A stretch of 64,000 bases of DNA from Vibrio nereis NBRC 15637 (GTDB lineage Bacteria > Pseudomonadota > Gammaproteobacteria > Enterobacterales > Vibrionaceae), in NCBI RefSeq assembly GCF_001591105.1, contig NZ_BCUD01000019.1, positions 1 to 64,000 on the forward strand, written 5' to 3'. Numbering within the stretch: the first letter of the stretch is position 1; each line of letters opens with the position of its first letter. Below the pieces are notes generated by a model, which made no database searches, had not been told where the DNA came from, and saw only the letters and a list, made by a program, of their open reading frames with translations. Of the stretch, positions 18,981-28,397 are shown one piece after another. A program made the translations under genes and the position numbers.

Positions 18981-19907
18981 TTAATAGCCTTTCTCGATAT
19001 CGACGCTATTAGCCAATTGGAACCCATCTCGCCAACGTTGATAGTTATCTTTAAATATATCCGTGACCTGTTCAGGAAAGCTGAGTGCTGCAATGTGTGG
19101 TGTGACTGTGATAGCGGAGTTGTGCCAGAACGGATGACCCTTCTCAAGCGGTTCTACTTCAAAGACGTCGAGGAACGCATGTTCCACCTGTTGGTGTTGA
19201 ATCGCGTCCAACAAGGCTTGTTCATCGATAGCGCTGCCACGACCAACGTTAAACAATAGCACGTTGTGACAATGCGCCAATGTCTGGTAATTTAAGAGCT
19301 TTTGGGTTGTTGGTGTATCGGGCAAAGTATTGACCACGATGTCGGCCTCTTGAAGCGCTGCGGGTAACTCTTGGATATGATAAATCGCATCAAATTTAGC
19401 ATTTTTGACCGGGATACCTCGACTGTTCACACCAGAAACGCTTAAGCCGAGTGAATGGGCGGAATTGGCAAGGTAGCTTCCGATCGAACCCGTCCCTAAG
19501 ATCAGCATCCGTTTATCGGCGAGAGATGAGTAAGGCTTGGGAGACCAAATTTGCTGCTCTTGATTAGCTTTATAATCCTGAAAGTGTCGGTAGTGCTGTA
19601 TTGTGAAGCCCAGCACGTATTCCGCGATAAGCTGACCAAAAATGCCTTTGACGTTAGTCAGCTCAATTGACTTACTTGTGAGGTCGGGAATAAGCGCATC
19701 GACCCCGGCATAAACTGACTGTATCCACTCTAGTTTGGGGAATGTTTCGAGCATTCCCACTGCCTTAGGTGGGGCTGCCAGTAAGATACTCGCCTCGCTT
19801 TTATTGGTTGTGATTTCTAGAGCAGGCAGTTGCGCTTGTTCGAGTAATTGCTGGTATTTTTGGTCATCCTCAGTCAAAAGGTAGATTTTGTGAGTGAAAT
19901 TGTTCAT
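18981..19907 (-). CDS. D-isomer-specific 2-hydroxyacid dehydrogenase
   Basis: From MNNFTHKIYLLTEDDQ (ribosome binding site AGAAAGG) this is 308 residues. The NAD-binding motif is MLILGTGSIGSYLANSAHSL. The catalytic Arg lies in FNVGRGSAIDEQALL, the Glu in DVFEVEPLEKGHPFW, and the His in ITVTPHIAALS. The GhrA-like architecture suggests a glyoxylate/hydroxypyruvate reductase or similar enzyme. The substrate cannot be fixed. A start ten codons upstream is also open. It is divergent from yjaG. Confidence 0.9.
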   Translation of the reverse strand: MNNFTHKIYLLTEDDQKYQQLLEQAQLPALEITTNKSEASILLAAPPKAVGMLETFPKLEWIQSVYAGVDALIPDLTSKSIELTNVKGIFGQLIAEYVLGFTIQHYRHFQDYKANQEQQIWSPKPYSSLADKRMLILGTGSIGSYLANSAHSLGLSVSGVNSRGIPVKNAKFDAIYHIQELPAALQEADIVVNTLPDTPTTQKLLNYQTLAHCHNVLLFNVGRGSAIDEQALLDAIQHQQVEHAFLDVFEVEPLEKGHPFWHNSAITVTPHIAALSFPEQVTDIFKDNYQRWRDGFQLANSVDIEKGY

Positions 19908-19977
19908 CGCCTTTCTTTTTTCCCTGCTGGTTATCAAGTAAACTCTCGCTGTTTATTTCTGCAACCGATGAGTCGCT

Positions 19978-20568
19978 ATGCTACAGAACCCTCTTCAGCT
20001 TCGCCTTGAGAAGTTAGAACCCTGGAAACAGATTACCTTTATGGCGTGTTTATGTGAACGCATGTATCCAAACTATGCCATGTTTTGTCAAAGTACTGAG
20101 TTTGCGCAAGAGCGTATTTACAGGGATATCCTAGATAGCGTTTGGGAGCTTCTAACAGTAAAAAACGCCAAGGTGAACTTTGAGCGTCAGTTGGAAAAGC
20201 TGGAAGAGATCATCCCAAGCTCAGAAGATTTCGAATTTTATGGTGTCTACCCAGCCATTGACGCGTGTATTGGCTTGTCGACGCTGTTACATGGTCTGCT
20301 AGACCGTGACGATTTGTTTGAGAGCATGCAAAAAGTGAGTCAACAATCGGTGGTAACGGTGGCTCAGCTTGAAGAAGCGCAGAGCGGCGATGAGATCACT
20401 AACGAGAATCAAAAAGATAACGAAGCGGTTTGTGCAGAGTGGGATGTTCAGTGGGCGATTTTCCGTCCATTAAAAGATGCCGAAGAGCGCGATATTGACC
20501 TGATCAAAGATTTGCGTGAAGAGCTGAGAGAGGAAGGCGTCAGCAACATTGGCGTCAGCGTAAAATAA
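19978..20568 (+). CDS. yjaG: YjaG, DUF416 family protein
   Basis: This 196-residue soluble protein begins MLQNPLQLRLEKLEPWKQI and contains FMACLCERMYPNYAMF, features of the DUF416/YjaG family. The C-terminus is charged (EERDIDLIKDLREELREEG). Its biochemical function is unknown. In enterobacteria yjaG lies directly upstream of hupA. Here a CNNM gene on the other strand separates them, but the neighbourhood is kept. Confidence 0.9.
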   Translation: MLQNPLQLRLEKLEPWKQITFMACLCERMYPNYAMFCQSTEFAQERIYRDILDSVWELLTVKNAKVNFERQLEKLEEIIPSSEDFEFYGVYPAIDACIGLSTLLHGLLDRDDLFESMQKVSQQSVVTVAQLEEAQSGDEITNENQKDNEAVCAEWDVQWAIFRPLKDAEERDIDLIKDLREELREEGVSNIGVSVK

Positions 20569-20595
20569 TCGCGGAATTACGCATTTAAAACCTCA

Positions 20596-20633
20596 TAAAA
20601 GTAAGGCTAACCAGATGGTTAGCCTTACTTTTA
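20596..20633. terminator. Bidirectional terminator between yjaG and the CNNM gene
   Basis: A perfect 16-bp stem (20596-20611 with 20618-20633) has a six-base loop and A/T-rich bases at the foot. It serves the two convergent genes. The right arm touches the stop codon of the minus-strand gene. Confidence 0.9.
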
Positions 20634-20634
20634 T

Positions 20635-21714
20635 TTACTTGGTTGACGAGTGGTTGGTTTCTTCATCGTCACGGTTTTCTATCACGCTGTGGGTTTGTTT
20701 CCATTTTTCCCAGCGCTCAAAGGCCAATTGCTGCATGTCTGTCGCACGGTCTGCTTCATCGACAATTTCCTCCCCGACCAAATGTTCGAAGATGTCTTCT
20801 AGCGTCAGAATGCCTTGTACGGTGCCGTACTCGTCGACCACCATGGCCAGTTGCAGCCTATTGGCCATCATCTGTTCAAACGCTTGAGGCAATGCGATGG
20901 TGTTCAGCAATACATGAACCGGGCGCATCACCGAGCCAAGCTGTTGGCTGCCGCGTCCGGCTTGATGGAGCTTGAATAGTTCAAGCCGATGCACAAAGCC
21001 AACAATGTTATCTTTCGATTGGCTATACACTAATGGTCGCGAAAAGGGCGTGTCTCGGTGGCTACTGAGAAACTCGGTAATGCTCATTTCGGCGCTTACG
21101 CGGAAAACGACCGGGCGTGGTGTCATCACTTGTGTGACTGGAACGTCTTGAATACCCAGTAAGTTGTCTAGAATCTTAGACTCTCCTTCAGCAAACTCAC
21201 CACTTTCTTTGGCCAGAATCGCCATGGCAGACAGTTCATCACGCATTTTAGGTGTTTCGTGACCACGAGACAGGCGTTTGGTAATTTGCTCTGAGAACCA
21301 AACAAATGGGGTGAGAGCCCACACCATCCAGCGTAAAACGATAGCGGCGGTTGGAGCGAGCTGACGCCAATAGGTGGCACCAATGGTTTTTGGCACAATT
21401 TCAGACAACACCAAAATACCTAAGGTCAGAACCGCTGAGAATACGCCCAGCCACTCGCTGCCAAACACAACGGCCGCTTGTGCACCCGCACTGGCGGCAC
21501 CTATCGTGTGAGCAATGGTGTTGAGCGTTAAAATCGACGCCAGCGGGCGGTCAATATCGTCTTTTAGAGCAGAGAGCTTATCCGCTGTCGGGTGCTCTTG
21601 TTGACGAAGTTGCGCCAGATAGCTAGGGGTGATACTTAGCAATACCGCTTCTAATACAGAACAAATAAACGATACGCCAATAGCAATACCGATGTAGAGG
21701 GTTAGCAGAAACAT
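20635..21714 (-). CDS. CNNM-domain and CBS-pair membrane protein (CorB/CorC-like)
   Basis: This 359-residue protein has an N-terminal CNNM transmembrane domain with about four membrane segments (starting FLLTLYIGIAIGVSFICSVL, and LGILVLSEIVPKTIGA near residue 95). Two CBS domains follow (VTQVMTPRPVVFRVS near 193 and AMVVDEYGTVQGILTLEDI near 292). The family includes CorB/CorC and is associated with magnesium or cation efflux. It lacks an obvious CorC_HlyC C-terminal domain. Substrate is not determined by sequence. Confidence 0.88.
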   Translation of the reverse strand: MFLLTLYIGIAIGVSFICSVLEAVLLSITPSYLAQLRQQEHPTADKLSALKDDIDRPLASILTLNTIAHTIGAASAGAQAAVVFGSEWLGVFSAVLTLGILVLSEIVPKTIGATYWRQLAPTAAIVLRWMVWALTPFVWFSEQITKRLSRGHETPKMRDELSAMAILAKESGEFAEGESKILDNLLGIQDVPVTQVMTPRPVVFRVSAEMSITEFLSSHRDTPFSRPLVYSQSKDNIVGFVHRLELFKLHQAGRGSQQLGSVMRPVHVLLNTIALPQAFEQMMANRLQLAMVVDEYGTVQGILTLEDIFEHLVGEEIVDEADRATDMQQLAFERWEKWKQTHSVIENRDDEETNHSSTK

Positions 21715-22133
21715 ACAGATCCTATAGAGGTTATATTCTCGCCAATGTGGGGCGTTCTGTGGGAGTCATTCAAATAATGTACACACCGAACAAAGACATT
21801 GGTATCACAACCGAACTTTGCATGTAACCCATCAGAATAAACCATTCGAGATTTGGTAAATCATACCTGAGCATTATTGGTGTGAGTGTTTTTTCATCGT
21901 ACAAGGCCCGTCATATCAGGCTTCACAGGCGATTGTAGCGTTATTAATAAGGCCTATTTGGGCGAAAAACAAGAGGGAGTCGCAGGTGGTGTAGTAACAA
22001 ATTGTGAGTTAATACTCAGAATATGGTTAAAAGTACGTCATGAAAGTCAAAGATCGCTTACAAACCTTTGCCAGATGGGGCATTTATGCTTTAGAGTGAG
22101 CTGGATTCGATAACATATGAGAAGGGAAACCTA
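21715..22133. other. Intergenic region upstream of hupA
   Basis: This 419-bp gap should carry the hupA promoter. A possible sigma-70 pair is TTGCCA, 17 bases, TTAGAG near 22071-22099, but the second element is weak. An open frame at 21886-22113 has no family resemblance and poor coding character. I see no RNA gene or repeat. Confidence 0.4.
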
Positions 22134-22406
22134 ATGAACAAGACCCAATTAATCGATTTTATCGCAGAGAAAGCTGACCTGTCTAAGGCTCAAGCTAAAG
22201 CGGCTCTTGAAGCGACTCTTGACGGTGTAACTGAAGCACTTAAAGAGGGCGACCAAGTTCAACTAATTGGTTTTGGTACATTTAAAGTTAACCACCGTGC
22301 AGCGCGTACAGGCCGTAACCCTAAGACTGGTGATGAAATCCAAATCGCTGCTGCAAATGTTCCTGCATTCGTATCAGGTAAAGCGCTGAAAGACGCAGTA
22401 AAATAA
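22134..22406 (+). CDS. hupA: DNA-binding protein HU-alpha
   Basis: This is 90 residues with the full HU fold: [20 protein letters not shown], the body [20 protein letters not shown] that supplies the DNA-binding beta arm, and a final [12 protein letters not shown] bends and compacts DNA as a dimer. The arm sequence [19 protein letters not shown] is typical. The surrounding order (yjaG, hupA, DUF1481 gene) supports the alpha rather than the beta paralogue. Confidence 0.97.
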   Translation: MNKTQLIDFIAEKADLSKAQAKAALEATLDGVTEALKEGDQVQLIGFGTFKVNHRAARTGRNPKTGDEIQIAAANVPAFVSGKALKDAVK

Positions 22407-22449
22407 ATTAAATAAGCAAGTCCAGCGTTTTTCTCTGGAATAGTTTAAT

Positions 22450-22487
22450 ATACGCCAAGGTAGTCCATATCTTGGCGTATTTTTTTA
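22450..22487 (+). terminator. hupA terminator reaching the next start codon
   Basis: ATACGCCAAG (22450-22459) and CTTGGCGTAT (22471-22480) form a perfect stem with an 11-nt loop, followed by a T run to 22486. The next gene's ATG starts at 22487, directly after the T run. Confidence 0.9.
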
Positions 22488-23185
22488 TGATGAAAAACTT
22501 ATTGTTGCCTTCTCTGATGTTCTCTTTGTTAGTGGGCTGCTCGTCGGGTCCTTCTCGGTCTGATTTAGATCAGTATCGAGACTATACAGGCGGACGCACG
22601 ATGGGAGATACCACCAGTCTTTATTGGTACACCGAGCGATTGGTCTCGCCTTATACGGCAGCGGACTACGTAACCGCGGGTGACTATGGTTGGTTTAAAA
22701 CGGACTACCGCTGGGCTGGTGGAGAGCTGAGAGAGCTTGTCCGTGAAGGTGAGCAGGTCAACGACAACGAAGAGCTGCTTCCTTATACCATCCATGTGCG
22801 ATTCAATAAGCGTGGCGAAGCGATATATCAGCAATACCGCATTGATGGGAAAGTATTGCCTTTGAGCGCCAGTAAGCTGGATTGGTTAAAACAAGAAGCG
22901 CTTAACATCCCTAAAATTACTAAAGAGCAAAATAATCAAGGCTCGCAGTTGATCCAGGGCTATTGGGATGGCAGTGAATTCGAAACATGCACCGATAAGT
23001 CGTTTGATGAGGTGGAGTTTAACCAAACTTTGCCTAGCTTTGTGGTCAATCGTTTGGCCGCTATCGACAGCTATGTGGCGTTTTTGGGCTCTGACCGAAA
23101 CAACAAAGTGGTGATTGAAGCTCTGTTGATGCTGGCTGAAGACGATCATGACTGCATCGAAAGGCCAAGCTTGATTGAAAGCTAG
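22487..23185 (+). CDS. yjaH: DUF1481 lipoprotein (YjaH-like)
   Basis: From the paired ATG codons at 22487 and 22490 this is about 232 residues. It has a lipoprotein signal (LLLPSLMFSLLVGC, Cys near residue 17). Downstream it contains TSLYWYTERLVSPYTAADYV and HVRFNKRGEAIYQQYRIDG, in agreement with the DUF1481 family encoded beside hupA (yjaH in E. coli). Function is unknown. There is no Shine-Dalgarno sequence, because the hupA terminator occupies the upstream bases, so translation is probably poor or leaderless-like. A TTG 15 bases upstream lies within the terminator stem and is unlikely. Confidence 0.85.
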   Translation: MMKNLLLPSLMFSLLVGCSSGPSRSDLDQYRDYTGGRTMGDTTSLYWYTERLVSPYTAADYVTAGDYGWFKTDYRWAGGELRELVREGEQVNDNEELLPYTIHVRFNKRGEAIYQQYRIDGKVLPLSASKLDWLKQEALNIPKITKEQNNQGSQLIQGYWDGSEFETCTDKSFDEVEFNQTLPSFVVNRLAAIDSYVAFLGSDRNNKVVIEALLMLAEDDHDCIERPSLIES

Positions 23186-23205
23186 ATTCGATTCCTCAAT
23201 AACAA

Positions 23206-23234
23206 ATAAAAGGCGCTCACTGAGCGCCTTTTAT
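23206..23234. terminator. Convergent terminator between the DUF1481 gene and purD
   Basis: ATAAAAGGCGCTCA (23206-23219) pairs with TGAGCGCCTTTTAT (23221-23234). A and T tracts on both sides let it work for both convergent transcripts. Confidence 0.9.
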
Positions 23235-23256
23235 CATTTTGTATGTTGCGAAGTGA

Positions 23257-24546
23257 TTATTTGCTTTGCTCGCGCTCAATCGCACGGTAGCCAATGTCAT
23301 TGCGGTGGAACATACCATCCCAACTAATTTGCTTAGCAAGCTCGTAAGCACGTTGTTGAGCTTCTAAGACTGTATTTCCTAGCGCAGTCGCACACAGTAC
23401 GCGGCCACCGTTTGTCACGATGTCGCCATCTTTGTTGTCGGTACCCGCGTGGAAGACTTTCTCGCCTGCCACTTCTTGCTGTGGAAGACCAGAAATCACA
23501 TCGCCTTTATTGTACGCCGCTGGGTAGCCGCCCGCTGCCAGTACGATACCAATAGAGGCTTGAGGTGCCCATTTTGATTCGACTTGGTCCAGCTTCTCGT
23601 CGATAGCTGCCAAGCAAAGTTCAACCAGGTCTGACTCCATACGCATCATGATTGGTTGAGTTTCTGGATCGCCGAAGCGACAGTTGTACTCAATCACTTT
23701 TGGCGTGCCGTCTTTATCAATCATCAGACCAGCATACAAGAAGCCAGTGTAAGGATGACCTTCTGACGCCATACCTTCTACGGTCGGGTAGATCACTTCC
23801 TGCATAATGCGGTCGTGGATCTCAGGTGTAACAACTGGGGCAGGAGAGTAAGCGCCCATACCACCCGTGTTAGGACCAGTATCTTTGTCGCCGACGCGTT
23901 TGTGATCTTGGCTAGTGGCCATTGGCAGAACGTTCTTGCCATCCACCATCACGATGAAGCTGGCTTCTTCGCCGTCTAGGAACTCTTCGATAACCACTCG
24001 GCTACCTGCTTCACCAAAAGCATTACCCGCCAGCATATCTTTGATGGCGTCTTCCGCTTCTTCAAGCGTCATGGCAACGATCACGCCTTTACCTGCTGCC
24101 AGGCCGTCCGCTTTCACTACGATCGGTGCACCTTGCTCGCGAACGTAAGCCAATGCTGGCTCGATTTCAGTGAAGTTCGCGTAAGCGCCAGTTGGTATTT
24201 TATGGCGCGCCAAGAAGTCTTTAGTGAAGGCTTTCGAGCCTTCTAGCTGCGCTGCGGCTTCGGTTGGGCCGAAGATTGGCAAGCACGCAGCGCGGAATGC
24301 ATCAACGACACCGATAACCAATGGCGCTTCAGGGCCAACGATAGTCAGTTCAATCGCTTTTTCTTGAGCAAACGCAACCAAGCCTTTGATGTCTTCAACG
24401 TCGATGTTGACGTTTTCTAGCTTTGGTTCTAGCGCCGTACCTGCGTTGCCTGGTGCAACGAAGACAGTGTCAACGTTTGGGTTTTGTGCTGCTTTCCAGC
24501 CAAGAGCATGTTCACGACCACCAGCACCGATTACTAATATATTCAT
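23257..24546 (-). CDS. purD: Phosphoribosylamine-glycine ligase
   Basis: From MNILVIGAGGREHALGWKA this is 429 residues, the family length. The ATP-grasp region shows VVKADGLAAGKGVIVA and the signature YNCRFGDPETQ is near residue 284. The enzyme joins phosphoribosylamine and glycine (GAR synthetase), the second step of purine synthesis. A longer frame starts 45 bases upstream without family support. purD follows purH by 56 bp on the same strand, the classical purHD operon. Confidence 0.97.
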   Translation of the reverse strand: MNILVIGAGGREHALGWKAAQNPNVDTVFVAPGNAGTALEPKLENVNIDVEDIKGLVAFAQEKAIELTIVGPEAPLVIGVVDAFRAACLPIFGPTEAAAQLEGSKAFTKDFLARHKIPTGAYANFTEIEPALAYVREQGAPIVVKADGLAAGKGVIVAMTLEEAEDAIKDMLAGNAFGEAGSRVVIEEFLDGEEASFIVMVDGKNVLPMATSQDHKRVGDKDTGPNTGGMGAYSPAPVVTPEIHDRIMQEVIYPTVEGMASEGHPYTGFLYAGLMIDKDGTPKVIEYNCRFGDPETQPIMMRMESDLVELCLAAIDEKLDQVESKWAPQASIGIVLAAGGYPAAYNKGDVISGLPQQEVAGEKVFHAGTDNKDGDIVTNGGRVLCATALGNTVLEAQQRAYELAKQISWDGMFHRNDIGYRAIEREQSK

Positions 24547-24602
24547 TTCAATATCCTTTAATCTTGTTGAGAAAAAGGTGCCTCTCGGCACCTCTTAATG
24601 TA

Positions 24603-26195
24603 TTAGTGGCGGAAGTGACGCATACCGGTAAAGATCATCGCCATTCCGTGTTCGTCTGCGGCGGCGATAACTTCGTCATCACGCATAGAACCACCTGGTT
24701 GAATCACACATTTGATGCCTGCTTCTGCCGCGGCATCGATACCGTCACGGAATGGGAAGAATGCATCCGATGCCATCACGCTACCTGCAACTTCAAGGTT
24801 CTCATCTGCCGCTTTGATGCCGGCGATTTTCGCTGAGTAAACGCGGCTCATTTGGCCTGCTCCGACACCGATCGTCATGTCGCCTTTGGCGTAAACAATC
24901 GCGTTCGACTTCACATACTTCGCGACTTTCCAGCAGAATAGTGCGTCTTTTAGCTCTTCCTCGGTTGGCTGGCGCTTAGAAACCACTTTCAGGTCATCTA
25001 GGCTAACCATGCCTTGGTCGCGGTCTTGAACCAATAGACCGCCGTTGACGCGTTTCACGTCAAAGCCCGTTGTCTTGGTTGACCACTCACCACACTCAAG
25101 TAGGCGAACGTTTTTCTTCGCTGCAACCACTTCGATCGCTTCTGCTGATACTTTAGGTGCGATGATGACTTCAACAAACTGGCGCTCAACGATGGCTGTT
25201 GCGGTTTCCGCATCTAGCTCTTTGTTGAATGCGATGATACCGCCGAATGCTGACGTTGGATCCGTTTGGTAGGCGCGGTTGTAAGCTTCTAGGATGTCTT
25301 TACCTAGTGCGACACCACATGGGTTGGCGTGCTTAACGATCACACATGCTGGTTCAGCAAACTCTTTCACACACTCAAGTGCTGCGTCTGTGTCTGCGAT
25401 GTTGTTGTAAGAAAGTGCTTTACCTTGGATTTGCTTCGCGGTTGAAACAGACGCTTCTTGTGGTTTTTCTTCCACGTAGAAAGCGGCGTTTTGGTGGCTG
25501 TTCTCACCGTAGCGCATGTCCTGTTTCTTGATGAACTGTTGGTTGAAGGTGCGAGGGAATTTCGATTCTTCATCGCCCTCTTTATTCTCGCCGTAGCTAG
25601 GAACCATAGTACCGAAGTAGTTCGCGATCATGCCATCGTAAGCCGCTGTGTGCTCAAATGCCGCGATAGCAAGGTCAAAGCGAGTTTCTAGAGTGAGGGA
25701 TTTGTCGTTTGCATCCATCTCTGCCACGACGCGGTCGTAGTCGTGAGCGTTAACGACGATAGTCACGTCTTTGTGGTTTTTCGCTGCTGAGCGAACCATA
25801 GTCGGACCGCCGATATCGATGTTTTCTACCGCGTCTGCCAGCGTGCAACCTTCTTTGGCTACGGTTTCTGCAAATGGGTATAGGTTAACCACGACCATAT
25901 CAATAGGGTTGATGCCGTGTTTTTCCATCACGTCATCATCTTGACCGCGACGGCCAAGAACACCGCCGTGAACTTTAGGGTGAAGCGTTTTTACACGACC
26001 ATCCATCATTTCCGGGAAACCCGTGTAGTCAGATACTTCCGTTACAGAAATGCCTTGCTCAGCCAATAGGCGAGCAGTACCACCAGTAGATAGGATATCG
26101 ACACCGCGATCAGCCAGAGCTTTTGCAAACTCAACAATGCCTGTTTTGTCTGATACGCTGATTAGGGCGCGGCGAATAGGGCGAGCGTTACTCAT
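24603..26195 (-). CDS. purH: Bifunctional AICAR formyltransferase / IMP cyclohydrolase
   Basis: This 530-residue protein has an N-terminal IMP cyclohydrolase domain ([18 protein letters not shown], then [14 protein letters not shown] near residue 66) and a C-terminal transformylase ([12 protein letters not shown] near 290, ending [12 protein letters not shown]). It catalyses the last two steps of IMP synthesis. It heads the purHD operon. A PurR-like box lies upstream, so repression by purines is likely. Confidence 0.98.
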   Translation of the reverse strand: MSNARPIRRALISVSDKTGIVEFAKALADRGVDILSTGGTARLLAEQGISVTEVSDYTGFPEMMDGRVKTLHPKVHGGVLGRRGQDDDVMEKHGINPIDMVVVNLYPFAETVAKEGCTLADAVENIDIGGPTMVRSAAKNHKDVTIVVNAHDYDRVVAEMDANDKSLTLETRFDLAIAAFEHTAAYDGMIANYFGTMVPSYGENKEGDEESKFPRTFNQQFIKKQDMRYGENSHQNAAFYVEEKPQEASVSTAKQIQGKALSYNNIADTDAALECVKEFAEPACVIVKHANPCGVALGKDILEAYNRAYQTDPTSAFGGIIAFNKELDAETATAIVERQFVEVIIAPKVSAEAIEVVAAKKNVRLLECGEWSTKTTGFDVKRVNGGLLVQDRDQGMVSLDDLKVVSKRQPTEEELKDALFCWKVAKYVKSNAIVYAKGDMTIGVGAGQMSRVYSAKIAGIKAADENLEVAGSVMASDAFFPFRDGIDAAAEAGIKCVIQPGGSMRDDEVIAAADEHGMAMIFTGMRHFRH

Positions 26196-26385
26196 GCTTC
26201 CATTTCCTCTAAGTCACAGAGTTAGATTAAGATAAAGATATTTGCCAAAAATGAACTTGTTCTTACAGTGAGCAGTAAGATATTGGCCAGTTTTGGTAAA
26301 GACCTTTCGACCGACTAATATTGATGAATTAGTCGCCTCTGAACTTGACGGGGTGCATTCTAACTAATTTATTACAAAAAAGCTC

Positions 26386-26401
26386 GCGCAATCGTTTGGC
26401 A
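26386..26401. promoter_or_regulatory. PurR-like operator upstream of purH
   Basis: GCGCAATCGTTTGGCA matches the PurR consensus ACGCAAACGTTTGCGT at 11 of 16 positions, including the central CGTTTG. It is about 190 bp upstream of the purH start, in the divergent gap with zntR. Confidence 0.55.
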
Positions 26402-26470
26402 TCGCATAAATAATTGCAAAAAACTCTATTTTTACCTTTAAAAGTAACGAGATGGTTAATAAGGGGAGTT

Positions 26471-26878
26471 ATGTTCCTGATTGGTGAATTAGCAAAACGC
26501 TGCGGTGTCTCGACCGATACCCTGCGCTTTTATGAAAAAAATCGGCTGATTAAGCCTGTGGGGCGCAGTGAGTCTGGTTATCGCTTATATGATGAAGAAA
26601 ACCAGAAACAGGTGGGGTTTATTCTCAGGGCAAAGGATTTAGGACTTAGTTTGGAGGAAATCAAGGAGCTCTTAGAGATCAAACTGGAAGCAACAGAGCA
26701 TAGCTGTGCGGAGGTGAAATCGATCACGACGGCGAAACTGGCGCTGATTGATAGCAAAATTGAGGAACTCACGCGTATCCGTAAAGCGCTGAAAAAGATA
26801 AATGATGCTTGTTGTGGTCATGTGGATGATGATGCCAGCCACTGTTCAATTCTGGAGGCGTTCGCGAGTGAATCGTGA
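26471..26878 (+). CDS. zntR: Zn(II)-responsive MerR-family regulator ZntR
   Basis: From MFLIGELAKRCGVSTDTLRF (ribosome binding site AAGGGGAG) this is 135 residues. It has the MerR helix-turn-helix and wing (LRFYEKNRLIKPVGR), a dimerisation helix, and the metal site: Cys79, Cys114, Cys115, with His117 and Cys125 in the C-terminal loop (DACCGHVDDDASHC). This arrangement is close to E. coli ZntR, which activates the ZntA zinc exporter. The target gene is not in the window. An upstream extension of 19 codons is open but has no family support. Confidence 0.9.
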   Translation: MFLIGELAKRCGVSTDTLRFYEKNRLIKPVGRSESGYRLYDEENQKQVGFILRAKDLGLSLEEIKELLEIKLEATEHSCAEVKSITTAKLALIDSKIEELTRIRKALKKINDACCGHVDDDASHCSILEAFASES

Positions 26879-26909
26879 AAGCCCCCTCTATTACCCGATC
26901 GATAGCCAA

Positions 26910-26947
26910 AGAAAAAGCCGAGTTCATGACTGAACTCGGCTTTTTCT
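26910..26947. terminator. Bidirectional terminator between zntR and fis
   Basis: A perfect 17-bp stem (26910-26926 with 26931-26947), TGAC loop and A/T tracts on both sides serves the convergent zntR and fis transcripts. Confidence 0.92.
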
Positions 26948-26969
26948 GCAAGAATTTACGTCAGAACGA

Positions 26970-27266
26970 TTAGTTCATGCCGTATTTCTTAAGTTTTTTG
27001 CGAAGAGTACCGCGGTTGATACCCATCATAGTCGCTGCGCGAGTTTGGTTACCGCGAGTGTATTGCATGATGGTATCTAGTAGTGGCTGTTCAACTTCAG
27101 CTAGAACTAATTCGTATAGCTCTGTGACTTCTTGGCCGTTTAATTGAGCCAAGTAGTTTTTAAGAGATGCTTTAACAGAGTCACGTAAAGGCTTCTGAGT
27201 AATTTGGTCTTGTGACGTTACTGTAGTTACTGTTAATGCTTCTGAAGTCAGATTTTGTTCGAACAT
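26970..27266 (-). CDS. fis: Nucleoid protein Fis
   Basis: This is 98 residues, the standard length. The C-terminal helix-turn-helix is [20 protein letters not shown] and the dimerisation helices precede it ([13 protein letters not shown]). Fis bends DNA, activates stable RNA promoters and changes with growth phase. It is 23 bp downstream of dusB, forming the known dusB-fis operon. Confidence 0.98.
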   Translation of the reverse strand: MFEQNLTSEALTVTTVTSQDQITQKPLRDSVKASLKNYLAQLNGQEVTELYELVLAEVEQPLLDTIMQYTRGNQTRAATMMGINRGTLRKKLKKYGMN

Positions 27267-27289
27267 ATTCGGTCTAGCTCTTCTCTTAA

Positions 27290-28258
27290 TTATGATGCAA
27301 CGTTATCAAAGTAACCTTCTAACGCTTCAAGTTGCAGCTCGGCTGCATCAAGTGCGTTAAAGGTACGGCGAAACTCACCTGCTTGCTCATGTTCTTTTAG
27401 GTACCAACCTACGTGCTTACGCGCAATACGAGGACCTAAATACTCACCATAAAATTCATGGAGAGCGTTCACATGACCCAGCATAATGCTCTTTACTTCC
27501 TCAACAGGAAGTCCAGGCATTGTGGTGCCGTTTTCCAAAAAGTATTGGATTTCCTGAAAAATCCAAGGACGACCCTGGGCAGGGCGCCCGATCATTAAAG
27601 CGTCTGCACCGGTATACTCCAGTACATATTTGGCTTTCTCTGGGCTATCAATATCACCGTTAGCGATAACCGGAATTGAGATTGCCTCTTTTACCGCTTT
27701 AATGCTGTCATATTCGGCCTCTCCTTTGTACATACACGCTTTTGTTCTGCCATGCAGGGCAAGAGCTTGTATGCCGCAGTCTTCGGCTAGTTTAGCGATT
27801 TGGACACAGTTTTTGTTTTCTGTATCCCAGCCAGTACGGGTTTTCAACGTCACAGGAACGTCTACTGCGTTTACCACCGCTTTCAGGACATCTTCGATGA
27901 TCTCTGGGTACTTCAGTAATGCAGAGCCGGCTAGCTTCTTATTCACTTTTTTTGCTGGGCAGCCCATGTTGATGTCGATGATTTGCGCACCGTTTTCAAC
28001 ACTGAACTGAGCCGCGTCAGCCATAAGCTGTGGGTCGGACCCCGCAATTTGTACAGAACGAATGCCCGATTCGCCCTCATGTACCATGCGTTGTTTAGAC
28101 TTAGACGTTTTCCATAGCTTCGGGTTTGAGGACATCATTTCACTGACGGCCATACCCGCACCATAGCGGAGGCACAACTCTCGGAATGGTCTATCAGTCA
28201 CACCTGCCATAGGGGCAACGATGAGATTATTCTTAAGTTGGTAATTTCCGATTTTCAA
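27290..28258 (-). CDS. dusB: tRNA-dihydrouridine synthase B
   Basis: This is 322 residues from a TTG start giving (M)[18 protein letters not shown]. The FMN-binding barrel shows [19 protein letters not shown], the catalytic Cys region is [20 protein letters not shown] near residue 97, and [20 protein letters not shown] follows. It reduces uridine to dihydrouridine in the tRNA D-loop. An ATG 18 codons upstream (28312) gives a longer form. I favour the TTG because the family begins at this residue. It is the first gene of dusB-fis. Confidence 0.92.
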   Translation of the reverse strand: MKIGNYQLKNNLIVAPMAGVTDRPFRELCLRYGAGMAVSEMMSSNPKLWKTSKSKQRMVHEGESGIRSVQIAGSDPQLMADAAQFSVENGAQIIDINMGCPAKKVNKKLAGSALLKYPEIIEDVLKAVVNAVDVPVTLKTRTGWDTENKNCVQIAKLAEDCGIQALALHGRTKACMYKGEAEYDSIKAVKEAISIPVIANGDIDSPEKAKYVLEYTGADALMIGRPAQGRPWIFQEIQYFLENGTTMPGLPVEEVKSIMLGHVNALHEFYGEYLGPRIARKHVGWYLKEHEQAGEFRRTFNALDAAELQLEALEGYFDNVAS

Positions 28259-28397
28259 AACGTCTTCACAGTTCTGTTCCAGCAAGGGCGCGCATTTTAC
28301 GCATTTTTTCACTGTGTGAAAAGACTAATATTTGAGCATTTACAATTTGTTTTAGTAAATAGTATAAATTTCAGTCAATTAGGGCTGAAAGTCTTGT

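Noticed and set aside
21886-22113. Open frame of 75 residues upstream of hupA
   Set aside because: No recognisable motif and poor coding character. The gap more likely holds the hupA promoter.
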